From positions 1-9,123 of the forward strand of contig JASLDB010000149.1 of the NCBI GenBank assembly GCA_030151665.1: a stretch of 9,123 bases of DNA, given 5' to 3'. Origin of the DNA: Neisseriaceae bacterium. Its GTDB lineage: Bacteria > Pseudomonadota > Gammaproteobacteria > Burkholderiales > Neisseriaceae. The notes beneath the pieces are model-generated. The model was not told the origin of the DNA and ran no database searches. It saw nothing but the letters and a program-made list of their open reading frames with translations. The translations under genes and the position numbers were made by a program. Below, one piece after another: positions 1 to 7,293 of the stretch (positions are counted from its first letter, which is position 1; every line of letters starts with the position of its first letter).

Positions 1-508
1 AAGTAAAGGTATTTTGTCCATTTATGGTTACAACCACTTCTACTTTCTCAGCACCAACACGGTTGCGCCATAAAAAACGGGCATTGGCAATATTGAGTGC
101 ATAACGTTTGGACAACTCATTAAAACCATGCTGTTTGATATAGTTTTGGGCAACAGATTGATAAGAATTTAAAAAAATCTCATTATTGCATGCAGATGGT
201 TTTTCAATACCGCCTAGAACTTTCAAGGTAAAAGCTACTTTTAACGTATCTTGGTTTTCGCCTAAAGCACATGCATCTACTTTTTGCAGATTGGCTTTTT
301 CGACCTCAGCATTTAATTTCAATAAGTCCCCTGCAATAGCTGGTTTTAAACGATTGGAAATCGTGCCACGCACCGATTTTTCAATAAGTTTCAAAGCAGA
401 TTGTTCAGTGCGATTATCCCAATTTGTACCATATAAAAAACCATCAGACGGAACCAGTTTCTTTTCGAAAGCCAGTACACTTGCAACCACTTTTTCATTT
501 TTAGCCAT
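1..508 (-). CDS. csy3: Csy3 (Cas7f), type I-F backbone protein, N-terminal part
   Basis: Cas7f is the backbone subunit of the I-F Csy complex; in characterised systems about six copies line the crRNA spacer and present it to target DNA. The frame is open from ATG 508-506 to the left edge, giving 169 residues, about half of the usual length of roughly 340. Recognisable blocks are LAFEKKLVPSDGFLYGT (residues 12-28), the EKSVRGTISNRLK block (43-55) and FLWRNRVGAE (145-154), all typical of Csy3. The start is supported by AAGGG at 521-517, eight bases before the ATG. It lies 23 nt after the csy2 stop and is surely co-transcribed with it. The C-terminal half, csy4/cas6f and the array must lie outside the window. 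The family call is firm; only completeness is unknown. Confidence 0.97.
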   Translation of the reverse strand, partial: MAKNEKVVASVLAFEKKLVPSDGFLYGTNWDNRTEQSALKLIEKSVRGTISNRLKPAIAGDLLKLNAEVEKANLQKVDACALGENQDTLKVAFTLKVLGGIEKPSACNNEIFLNSYQSVAQNYIKQHGFNELSKRYALNIANARFLWRNRVGAEKVEVVVTINGQNTFT

Positions 509-531
509 GAGAATTTCCCTTATTTAAATAT

Positions 532-1419
532 TCAATTAAATGTTGTTACATTCTTGCAAAGATACAAATTACTTTCCAAATCAACACAGTAACCCCATAA
601 CAGTTGATCAATACTTTCAATACGGTACGGCATGATAAATTCACCTAACGTCAATACACTTTCAGCAAAACGATGAGGTGTATTGGCATCTCGTTGATTC
701 TTGGCCTGTCCAATATCCGAAATACCTTGAAAACCAACCGCAATCGGCACAAGCCAACCTGGAGCCTTGCGTTTAGATGACCATATCACTTTGCCTTCTG
801 CATCTTGGCTTGAGCTGTGGGTTACTTTCAGGTAATCCAATACACTTTCTAAAGCATCTTTACCATCTTGCATACTGGACAAAACCAAATCACGTCGTTC
901 AATCAAAACATGCCCCAGCATGAGTTTATTGAGGATAGGACGCAATTGTTTTTCCTGATCTTCATCCTCGTCAAAAAACAAAATTTGACAAGTTTTAGCC
1001 GACAAAACATCGCCACTGGCAAACTTCATGGTGGTGACAATGTCTTGCACCCTTTCGAAAAGAAGCTCTTTTTGTTTCATCGAAAAGCCATCAATCTCAA
1101 TTAAAAGCGAAACATTCAAATGGCAACGAGCCTCCTCAATGAAAGCTGGTCGATTTCCATCTTTATCCAGTGGATTAGCAGTTCCAATAATTGAATGAAC
1201 AAAATCACCACGGCCCTTATATGTCTGCAAATCAAAATCGTGGCAACTCACTGCAACCTTGCTCAAACACAAGTCACAGCCTTGTTGATTTAGGCGTCGT
1301 TGTAAAGCATGTACAGCACCAAGCCATGCTGTCATCGCAGGAAAACCAATGGTATAGGGGCTACTCATGGCATTGGCATTGTGAATTTTAAGGTGGGGAA
1401 TCAGTAAAAAGTAGCGCAT
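532..1419 (-). CDS. csy2: Csy2 (Cas5f), type I-F Csy complex subunit
   Basis: Cas5f pairs with Csy1 at the 5' handle end of the crRNA in the Csy surveillance complex and caps the Cas7f filament. The 295-residue product is slightly shorter than the usual 310-340. Family signatures are clear: the N-terminal strand MRYFLLIPHLKIHNANAMSS, then YTIGFPAMTAWLGAVHAL (22-39), PGWLVPIAVGFQGIS (220-234) and HRFAESVLTLGEFIMPYRI (249-267). The ATG at 1419-1417 shares its A with the last base of the csy1 TAA (TAATG), so translation is probably coupled. A strong Shine-Dalgarno AAGGAG (1433-1428) sits inside the last csy1 codons, eight bases from the ATG. No frameshift or internal stop is seen. Confidence 0.97.
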   Translation of the reverse strand: MRYFLLIPHLKIHNANAMSSPYTIGFPAMTAWLGAVHALQRRLNQQGCDLCLSKVAVSCHDFDLQTYKGRGDFVHSIIGTANPLDKDGNRPAFIEEARCHLNVSLLIEIDGFSMKQKELLFERVQDIVTTMKFASGDVLSAKTCQILFFDEDEDQEKQLRPILNKLMLGHVLIERRDLVLSSMQDGKDALESVLDYLKVTHSSSQDAEGKVIWSSKRKAPGWLVPIAVGFQGISDIGQAKNQRDANTPHRFAESVLTLGEFIMPYRIESIDQLLWGYCVDLESNLYLCKNVTTFN

Positions 1420-2669
1420 TAAAAAAACTCCTTGGCTTGTTGCAATGACTTTTCAACACGTTGCTTTACTTCGTTTATTGCACTTGTTTCCAATGTCTTG
1501 GCATCATGTATCACTTTTTCATAGCTGCGTAAAATCCAACGTGCAATATCTTCACTCAAATCCTGGCGCCAATCTTTGTCTTCTTCTCGTTGTGTGACAT
1601 AAACCTGATCCAACCACACACGTTGTACCTTTGGCAAGCTGGCATAATAATCTTGTTTTGACCAACCTTCTGGATAGTGTTCTCGAATTTTAAATCCTTG
1701 AAATAACACTTGATCAATCACGAATTGAATAATATTTTGGATAGCCATTCGAATATCAATATTATTGAAATCCAATTGCATCAGTTTGTGTAAGTGAATA
1801 AAACTGTCTTGAAAGTTTTTTCGATATAAGCATTGACTAAAAAAATCAGTTGTCGGTAGTCTAACAGTTCGTTTTTCTAAAATAGGCGGAGTGCTTGGCA
1901 ATAAATAAGCACGACCTGCATTTTGACTATTGAGTACACTAATATTTTGTGGCTGTGTCCCACCATAAGCAGTCACTGTTAAATCAAAAATATCTGCGTA
2001 ACCTTTCGTATCCTGTTCGTTATTTTTACGCTTTTCTTTAGCTTTTTTGGTTTCATCTGAAAAGCGCAATTGGTCAATACTTTGTTTCAATCTCGTCATT
2101 AAACCCGATGGTATTAAAATGGATAATAGATGGTATTCATTATTTTTTAAGGGAAAATAAACCTGTTTAACCAAATAATCAGTTTTACTCAAAGCAGCAT
2201 CATTCTTAATCACTAAGAACGCTTGTTTTAAACTGGCAAAATCCAAAGGTAATTTTTCGATTAAATTTTTTAAATCTGGATGATCCTGTTCAAAACCTGC
2301 TAAAACACTAGAACCATCCATTAAACTAAGTGATAAAAACTTATAGACATCCATCGCTGCGGCATTGCCAAATACATCCAGTGAGTAATCTACATTACCA
2401 CTTCGCAAATAACCATCTTGAGCCGATTTCACCTCTGCAATAACACTTGAGGTTTTCGCACTTGGATGACTAAATTTACTAGGATGACTCACCATTGATA
2501 ATTGAGCTACCCGTTTTGCAGCATCCGGAAGCCACTCTTTTAAACTAAACTTATCATTAGCTTGTTGCTGTAATTCTGCCACTGCCGTGTCATCTTTGGC
2601 TTTTTTTAATCGATCCTTTAACCAAAGTTCTTTTCTTTCATTTAAGAATAGATGAATATTTTCTGTCAT
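1419..2669 (-). CDS. csy1: Csy1 (Cas8f), type I-F large subunit
   Basis: Cas8f is the large subunit of the Csy complex; with Cas5f it holds the crRNA 5' end and reads the PAM on target DNA (known for the family). The product is 416 residues from ATG 2669. The hallmark is the YGGTQPQNIS block (residues 235-244) followed by AGRAYLLPSTPP (251-262). A charged lysine-rich loop (about 206-222) precedes it, and a helical C-terminal part carries RRDL-free, alpha-rich sequence ending in KEFF. A longer reading from GTG 2678 is possible, but AAGGTGG at 2681-2675 is well placed for ATG 2669 (5 nt spacer) and would overlap the GTG, so ATG 2669 is preferred. The gene starts 11 nt after the cas2-3 stop and overlaps csy2 by one base. 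Confidence 0.97.
   Translation of the reverse strand: MTENIHLFLNERKELWLKDRLKKAKDDTAVAELQQQANDKFSLKEWLPDAAKRVAQLSMVSHPSKFSHPSAKTSSVIAEVKSAQDGYLRSGNVDYSLDVFGNAAAMDVYKFLSLSLMDGSSVLAGFEQDHPDLKNLIEKLPLDFASLKQAFLVIKNDAALSKTDYLVKQVYFPLKNNEYHLLSILIPSGLMTRLKQSIDQLRFSDETKKAKEKRKNNEQDTKGYADIFDLTVTAYGGTQPQNISVLNSQNAGRAYLLPSTPPILEKRTVRLPTTDFFSQCLYRKNFQDSFIHLHKLMQLDFNNIDIRMAIQNIIQFVIDQVLFQGFKIREHYPEGWSKQDYYASLPKVQRVWLDQVYVTQREEDKDWRQDLSEDIARWILRSYEKVIHDAKTLETSAINEVKQRVEKSLQQAKEFF
1428..1433 (-). promoter_or_regulatory. ribosome binding site for csy2, inside csy1
   Basis: AAGGAG on the minus strand lies within the final codons of csy1 and 8 nt before the csy2 ATG. Together with the TAATG stop-start overlap it supports re-initiation by ribosomes finishing csy1. 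Confidence 0.7.
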
Positions 2670-2674
2670 CACCC

Positions 2675-2681
2675 CCACCTT
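2675..2681 (-). promoter_or_regulatory. ribosome binding site fixing the csy1 start
   Basis: AAGGTGG on the minus strand lies 5 nt before ATG 2669 and overlaps the last base of the cas2-3 TAA stop. It decides between ATG 2669 and the in-frame GTG 2678, which falls inside this purine-rich run and would have no room for a site of its own. Confidence 0.7.
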
Positions 2682-5600
2682 TATCTTGAATATTGAACAA
2701 CCAAACCAAATTGATCTGAATACATAAGCGTTTTATCTTCATCAGATTGTGGCAACATGATTTCCCCATAACGTCTTGATAATTTTTCGACTTCATCATC
2801 AATATTTTGATGTTCTGATGTTTTGTCTTCTGCCATGCGATACAAAATATGGTAATAATTTCGATTGAGCCATAAGCGTTGTTGTTCTAATTCGCTCAAT
2901 TCCTTATGCTCTATTTTATAAAAACCATTTCGATCAAAGTACTTACCCAAATCATTCTTTTCAGAGAATACAAGTTTATGATTTTTATAGATAGCAAATA
3001 GCCGTATACTGGGCGAACTTTGTCGAAATGGTGTAAAACACTGTGGCAAAGCCGTCAAAAACCAACATTGCGTCAACCAAGCATTCAGTGTTTTTGCACC
3101 CATTGCTTTATAATTTGTTAAATAATGTGCCAAAACAGCATGTTCTAAGTCTGCCAATTTTTCTGTAGCTTGCAATGTTTTTGGTGCCTGTATACGCGGG
3201 ATGGCATTAATTCCTGCCACAGTATCTAGATCAATCAAATCAGATAAATTTTTACTCTTTAATTTAAATTTATCCGTATTGACTTCAAAACCTGGCTTCT
3301 CAAAAGCCACTTTTGCCCCACGAAGCCCTTTAAGGTTGTATTGCAATAACGCAATATTGGCTTGTTCAATAGGCTGCTCTAAGCGACGATGACGCAAAAC
3401 TCGCCCTGATAATTGAATAATTGAGCGATAAGAAGATGGCTCCACAATTGCCCAATCAAAATCATGATCACGGCCAACTTCCTCAACAGGGGTTGCCACT
3501 AGAATAAAAATGACCTGTTCTGCATCAGTATGATCTAAATGCTGGCGAATAACATCATTCGAAAATGCAATCGCAGATTCACCCTGTTTTTCTTTGCGCT
3601 TTAATACGTGATCCAAGTGCCGTTCTTGCTCACTACGCAACAACAAAACTTGCCTACTGTGGTATGCCATAATCCGTGGAGCCATACTCTCTGACCATTT
3701 CGCATTAAGTAAATACTGCGTAAGTGCCACACAAGGCGATATATTAGCGACCCGCACCACACCAAAAGATACTTTTTTTCCAGTTTTGTCATCAATTGTG
3801 TGATGGTTCAGATGCAATGCTTCAATATTGTGTCGAATGCGGTCAAAATATTGCTGTTGTATACTTTCATCAAGTTGTTTTTGCTCTTTTTGTGCGACCA
3901 AATCTGCACAATCAATCAAATAGGCTTTGTGTTTCATGATTTGTTCAGTTAAGTGTTTTGCCCGAGTCGCAACAAAAGCACCATGAAACTGCTGATATTG
4001 TTCAATCACACAATCTGATTTAACCAAATCAATGGCTTGAATTTGCGCCTTAAACTCATCCACCCACATGCCAAGCACTTTTGTTTGCTTCAACTTCTTA
4101 AAAGCACAATAGAGCTTCCATCCTTGTTGATAAACATTAAAAAAGCCCTCAGCCAAAGCAGGTGGAATCGTTGCCGATGAAATCATCACTTTACGCCCTA
4201 GCATGGCCGTTAAATGAACTAGTCTGGCAATCGCAATCAAATCCTGATCATTAAAATCATCAACCTCATCAATCACCAAATCCGAAGATGAAAGCCGCAA
4301 ACTGGGTAAAATATACTGACCACCACGTTTGGTTTCTGTTGCCGACATCATGTGATCAATTGTGCATACTAAAACGGGTTTATATAAAAAAGCTTTATTA
4401 CGCTCAGCTCGATTATCTGGGAATAAAATATCCATAAAATCAGCTTGTGGCATATTGCCATAATCAAGCTCATTCTCTAAAAGTTCTTCTAGGGACTCGG
4501 AACCTACCTCATCATAACTTTCTGAGGTGACTTCAGCATGATTGTGTTGGTTATGATGCAATTCCTGTACCGCTTTAGAACCAATTAAAACTGCTAACTC
4601 ATCATGGCTCAAACCAATATCTTGGCGGTATGAATCACCAGTTTGTAGTGTTAACGTCCTCAACCCCAAAGCCAATATATAACGTAAAGACTGCCCATCT
4701 TTTGACAAGGCTTGCATGATTTTCGCATTGGCAATGGTTTTTCCTTTGCCTGTGCTGGCCATATTAACAACAAACCAACCTTGTTCTAACACACTTTCAG
4801 AAGTTTGTTTAAATTTTCTGATTTCTTTAACGGCATTGTCTTGCCATTCAAAACCGATAGGGCTTTTCTTTTTAAGTTTATGAATGTCATAAGCAGGTTC
4901 CATCTCATCAGCCAAACGACTTAACGACTGAGCAACACGCATTGCATGATTACTCACACCCACTAAATGTTCATCCAAATATTGCTTAGGCTGTTTGGTC
5001 TGAAAATCAGTGTTGGCAATTAAATTTAAGTCAGTACGCCATGTTTTATCTGCCGCACATGACGAATAATAATGGTCTCCCATCATAAGACACAGACGAG
5101 CATGATGCAAAACAACACGCCAACTGCCATCTGCCAAAATTTGTGCAACATTACCTTTCTCTTGCAACAAACGATTAGACCATTTCTTAATCTGCTTCAT
5201 CCACTCAAGTGATTGACTCAATAAACCCTGTTCAAACCGAAAACAATCCAAAAGGCGATGCTGATACTCTTGCTCATCAAATTTATTCTGATAACCCCAA
5301 TCGACTTTAATAAACTCAAATAAATCAGTGATATTTTTTACATTTTCTGAAGCAAAGGACTTTAATTCAGTTGGGTCTTTTAAATAGGGTAAACGGTGAT
5401 GCGACACAATTAACCACGCCACCAATTGTGCCAGTGGAGGTAGCTTATCCAACGCGTTGGTTTTATCTAAATTTTTAGCAACAACATTTTTCAGCTGCTC
5501 TTCGCACCAAGTATTGTTTTGTAATGCCAGTAACCATGCATCATCCGAAGATGGATCATCAGAAGAAAGAACCAAAGCATTGAGTAACAAGCAAGAAATC

Positions 5601-6055
5601 CACTCATGACGCAAAGGATCACCTTTGAATTGATGACTTTTAGCTGTCAGTTTTTCCTGAAACAAGACACTGGCCTTGCCCCAGTCATGCAATAACGCAG
5701 ACAGGGCAACCAAGCTTTTAATGAGTGGTAAATAATGCCAATCATTTTCCCATTTATTTTGATCAAGTTTTTTTTGTGTCCGATTAACAGGCACAAGCCC
5801 TTCAGCATTAAATTTATTTCGGTTCCCGACTATCCACAACAACTCACTTCTATGCCGCCCCCGAATCCAATGACAACTCACTGCAGTGTTTTTAGTCACT
5901 GTTTCACGTAACAGCTTTTTGACTGCTATCAAACCTTCTTCAGTAATCACCGTTTGCCATGCGTTGTCACCAATTCGATCTGCAAAAGCATCCAGTACAC
6001 GGCGGGTACGCGCAGTCGCTTTTTTTTCGCATTGGGAAATAAAAGTAACAATCAT
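2681..6055 (-). CDS. cas3: Cas2-Cas3 fusion: spacer-acquisition subunit plus HD nuclease-helicase
   Basis: This is the I-F fusion that joins Cas1 for adaptation and is recruited by the Csy complex to unwind and degrade target DNA. The 1124 residues match the family length. Domain order: a Cas2-like domain (about 1-95, starting MIVTFISQCEKKATARTRRV); an HD nuclease (about 110-330) with H123-D124 in LLHDWGKA, RHEW at 149-152 and SHHR at 218-221; SF2 helicase domain 1 with Walker A ASTGKGKT (433-440), DEVD (596-599) and SSAT (626-629); helicase domain 2 with ATPVEEVGRDHDFD (854-867) and QLSGRVLRHR (881-890); and a C-terminal accessory domain to 1124. All key nuclease and ATPase residues are present. 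The ATG overlaps the cas1 stop as ATGA, with GGCGGA five bases or so upstream. A His/acidic stretch at 498-535 and a tandem SSDD repeat at 164-172 are minor oddities. Confidence 0.98.
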   Translation of the reverse strand: MIVTFISQCEKKATARTRRVLDAFADRIGDNAWQTVITEEGLIAVKKLLRETVTKNTAVSCHWIRGRHRSELLWIVGNRNKFNAEGLVPVNRTQKKLDQNKWENDWHYLPLIKSLVALSALLHDWGKASVLFQEKLTAKSHQFKGDPLRHEWISCLLLNALVLSSDDPSSDDAWLLALQNNTWCEEQLKNVVAKNLDKTNALDKLPPLAQLVAWLIVSHHRLPYLKDPTELKSFASENVKNITDLFEFIKVDWGYQNKFDEQEYQHRLLDCFRFEQGLLSQSLEWMKQIKKWSNRLLQEKGNVAQILADGSWRVVLHHARLCLMMGDHYYSSCAADKTWRTDLNLIANTDFQTKQPKQYLDEHLVGVSNHAMRVAQSLSRLADEMEPAYDIHKLKKKSPIGFEWQDNAVKEIRKFKQTSESVLEQGWFVVNMASTGKGKTIANAKIMQALSKDGQSLRYILALGLRTLTLQTGDSYRQDIGLSHDELAVLIGSKAVQELHHNQHNHAEVTSESYDEVGSESLEELLENELDYGNMPQADFMDILFPDNRAERNKAFLYKPVLVCTIDHMMSATETKRGGQYILPSLRLSSSDLVIDEVDDFNDQDLIAIARLVHLTAMLGRKVMISSATIPPALAEGFFNVYQQGWKLYCAFKKLKQTKVLGMWVDEFKAQIQAIDLVKSDCVIEQYQQFHGAFVATRAKHLTEQIMKHKAYLIDCADLVAQKEQKQLDESIQQQYFDRIRHNIEALHLNHHTIDDKTGKKVSFGVVRVANISPCVALTQYLLNAKWSESMAPRIMAYHSRQVLLLRSEQERHLDHVLKRKEKQGESAIAFSNDVIRQHLDHTDAEQVIFILVATPVEEVGRDHDFDWAIVEPSSYRSIIQLSGRVLRHRRLEQPIEQANIALLQYNLKGLRGAKVAFEKPGFEVNTDKFKLKSKNLSDLIDLDTVAGINAIPRIQAPKTLQATEKLADLEHAVLAHYLTNYKAMGAKTLNAWLTQCWFLTALPQCFTPFRQSSPSIRLFAIYKNHKLVFSEKNDLGKYFDRNGFYKIEHKELSELEQQRLWLNRNYYHILYRMAEDKTSEHQNIDDEVEKLSRRYGEIMLPQSDEDKTLMYSDQFGLVVQYSR

Positions 6056-7014
6056 AATATGTCCGCCCCCACATTATGTTTTTTACAAGCCTGTTCTTTC
6101 ACTGTATCGAACATAAAATCCAAACAACGATGATCTGTAAACTTCTGCAAAATTTGCTGACGAAATGCTTGTTCAGTCATTTTTTCTTTGGCACAAATAA
6201 ATGCATAAGGTAAAACCACCGCATCTTTAATCAAGTCTGCCACATCAAAAACCAATGCTCCACGACGGGTTTTTCCATGCATCACAGCAAAACCATGTGG
6301 GATACCTAGCACCCAAAGTGTTGTGGCTGCCAAACCATACGCCAAATAATTACCATGGTTCAAAAAATTATTAGCTAAATCACCTTGCTCATGATTTCGC
6401 ATAAATTCTGTTGAACCAGTCCGAGTCGCAGCAATTTTATACAATTGTTTGGTTGTTACAGCCTCAGCAAGCAGTAAATCGCCCACCTTATTTAATGATG
6501 GGATTTTCTTTTCAAAACCATTTAGGGCATTTTGAATATCTAAATCATCTAAATAAAAACCTTCGGTTTTTAAATCTCGATCCTTAGCCCAAACTTGATG
6601 GATAAACGCAATACGTGCCAGTTGGAACTGTTTGGCAACTGCCAAACGCTTTTGCTCCTCAAACCAAAACTGCATCCATCCTTGCATATATTCTGTGGGG
6701 CGATATTCACTTTGTGGTGTCATCCACTCTATTTCACAGCCCATAAACAAAGGTGTCCCACCACCACCACAAAACCCAACCAATACCCCAGCACTAGATA
6801 ACATCCGCATAGCAGCTTGCGTAATAGATGTACCTGTCCCAAGCATCAATACTGTGGTATTGGCAATAGGAATATTCCAATATTGGTTTTCATTCTTGGT
6901 TTCTGTTAGATACAATACACGGCCATCTTTTTGCATGACCCGACAATATTCAAGATAATATATATTGGCTCTTTTTGAATGAAGAATCGCCTTTAAATTT
7001 GTCAATTGTTCCAT
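6052..7014 (-). CDS. cas1: Cas1, type I-F CRISPR integrase
   Basis: Cas1 is the metal-dependent integrase that inserts new spacers at the leader end of the array; in I-F it works in a complex with Cas2-3. The product is 320 residues, normal for I-F Cas1. The N-terminal beta domain contains the glycine-rich turn GFCGGGGTPLF (80-90), and the helical catalytic domain carries E184 (LLAEAVT), H246 (VMHGKTRRGAL), D257 and D260 (FDVADLIKD), the expected metal-binding set. ATG 7014 is the only usable start: the frame has a stop nine codons upstream (7041-7039). Its ribosome site is weak (GGTGG, 7023-7019). A short ORF overlaps this start by 13 nt and may help its translation. The end overlaps cas2-3 by four bases (ATGA). 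Confidence 0.98.
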   Translation of the reverse strand: MEQLTNLKAILHSKRANIYYLEYCRVMQKDGRVLYLTETKNENQYWNIPIANTTVLMLGTGTSITQAAMRMLSSAGVLVGFCGGGGTPLFMGCEIEWMTPQSEYRPTEYMQGWMQFWFEEQKRLAVAKQFQLARIAFIHQVWAKDRDLKTEGFYLDDLDIQNALNGFEKKIPSLNKVGDLLLAEAVTTKQLYKIAATRTGSTEFMRNHEQGDLANNFLNHGNYLAYGLAATTLWVLGIPHGFAVMHGKTRRGALVFDVADLIKDAVVLPYAFICAKEKMTEQAFRQQILQKFTDHRCLDFMFDTVKEQACKKHNVGADIL

Positions 7015-7142
7015 GACACCACCAGTTGCTTGTAGACCTTATGGCTGTGTTTTATGTATTCTGCCACGATTGAAACATAACGTAGATTTGAAATCAGATA
7101 CTCTCCCAATGCATAAACTGGTAGTATAAATCTCATTTTCAT
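7002..7142 (-). CDS. candidate small protein (46 aa) overlapping the cas1 start
   Basis: This is a short open frame of 46 codons from ATG 7142-7140 to TGA 7004-7002, ending 13 nt inside cas1 in another frame. It has the best ribosome site of the region, AAAGGA at 7153-7148 with a 5-nt spacer, better than that of cas1. The product begins MKMRFILPVYALGEYLIS and ends KQLVVSWNN. It is hydrophobic in its first 28 residues (possibly a membrane or amphipathic helix) and basic with several His, Lys and Tyr later. I recognise no family. It may be a real small protein, a leader peptide that couples translation to cas1, or a chance ORF. The ribosome site and overlap are seen; the role is inference. Confidence 0.4.
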   Translation of the reverse strand: MKMRFILPVYALGEYLISNLRYVSIVAEYIKHSHKVYKQLVVSWNN

Positions 7143-7147
7143 GTTTA

Positions 7148-7153
7148 TCCTTT
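7148..7153 (-). promoter_or_regulatory. ribosome binding site of the small ORF before cas1
   Basis: AAAGGA on the minus strand, followed by TAAAC and then ATG at 7142. Just upstream, TAAAAT (7159-7154) resembles a -10 box, but no good -35 lies at the right distance and a transcript from it would have almost no 5' leader, so I do not call a promoter there. Confidence 0.5.
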
Positions 7154-7217
7154 ATTTTATCTAAGCGACCCAATCAATCATGACCATCGCTGGCTTTTAT
7201 CCAATCGGCTTCATTAC

Positions 7218-7240
7218 CATCACAATAATTTATTGTGATG
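7218..7240. promoter_or_regulatory. perfect 11-bp inverted repeat, possible operator of the cas operon
   Basis: The arms CATCACAATAA and TTATTGTGATG are exact reverse complements around one central T. The AT-rich symmetry and the lack of a following T-run argue for a protein-binding site, not a terminator. It lies 204 nt before the cas1 start and 54 nt after the radical SAM stop, overlapping a weak promoter-like pair. Binding by a dimeric regulator is inference; I cannot name it. Confidence 0.45.
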
Positions 7241-7293
7241 TGTAGGCAAACACTCATCCTCTTATGGAATGTTTAACATAAGCTATGTCCACA

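Larger units (their letters stand above)
7015..7293 (-). other. intergenic region between the radical SAM gene and cas1
   Basis: A 279-base gap holding the palindrome at 7218-7240 and the 46-codon candidate ORF. No CRISPR repeat, tRNA or intrinsic terminator (GC stem plus T-run) is seen on the minus strand, so read-through from the radical SAM gene is possible. A weak promoter-like pair, TTGCCT (7249-7244) and TATTGT (7227-7222) with 16 nt between, overlaps the palindrome. A minor imperfect inverted repeat, ACATA/TATGT, lies at 7276-7288. The cas operon promoter should lie here but is not clear from sequence alone. Confidence 0.6.

Noticed and set aside
186..527. 113-codon plus-strand ORF
   Set aside because: It lies antisense to the start of csy3, which has a ribosome site and clear family motifs; the plus-strand product resembles nothing.
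7161..7196. Possible plus-strand terminator: AGCGA/TCGCT followed by TTTT
   Set aside because: The stem is only 5 bp with a large loop, and no plus-strand gene precedes it.
7174..7257. 27-codon minus-strand ORF spanning the palindrome, with AAGAGG directly before its ATG
   Set aside because: The ribosome-like sequence abuts the ATG with no spacer, the product is very short, and the frame runs through the perfect palindrome, whose symmetry suggests non-coding DNA.
7015..7293. CRISPR array or leader in the gap before cas1
   Set aside because: No spaced direct repeats of about 28 nt are present; in I-F loci the array normally follows cas6f on the other side of the operon.
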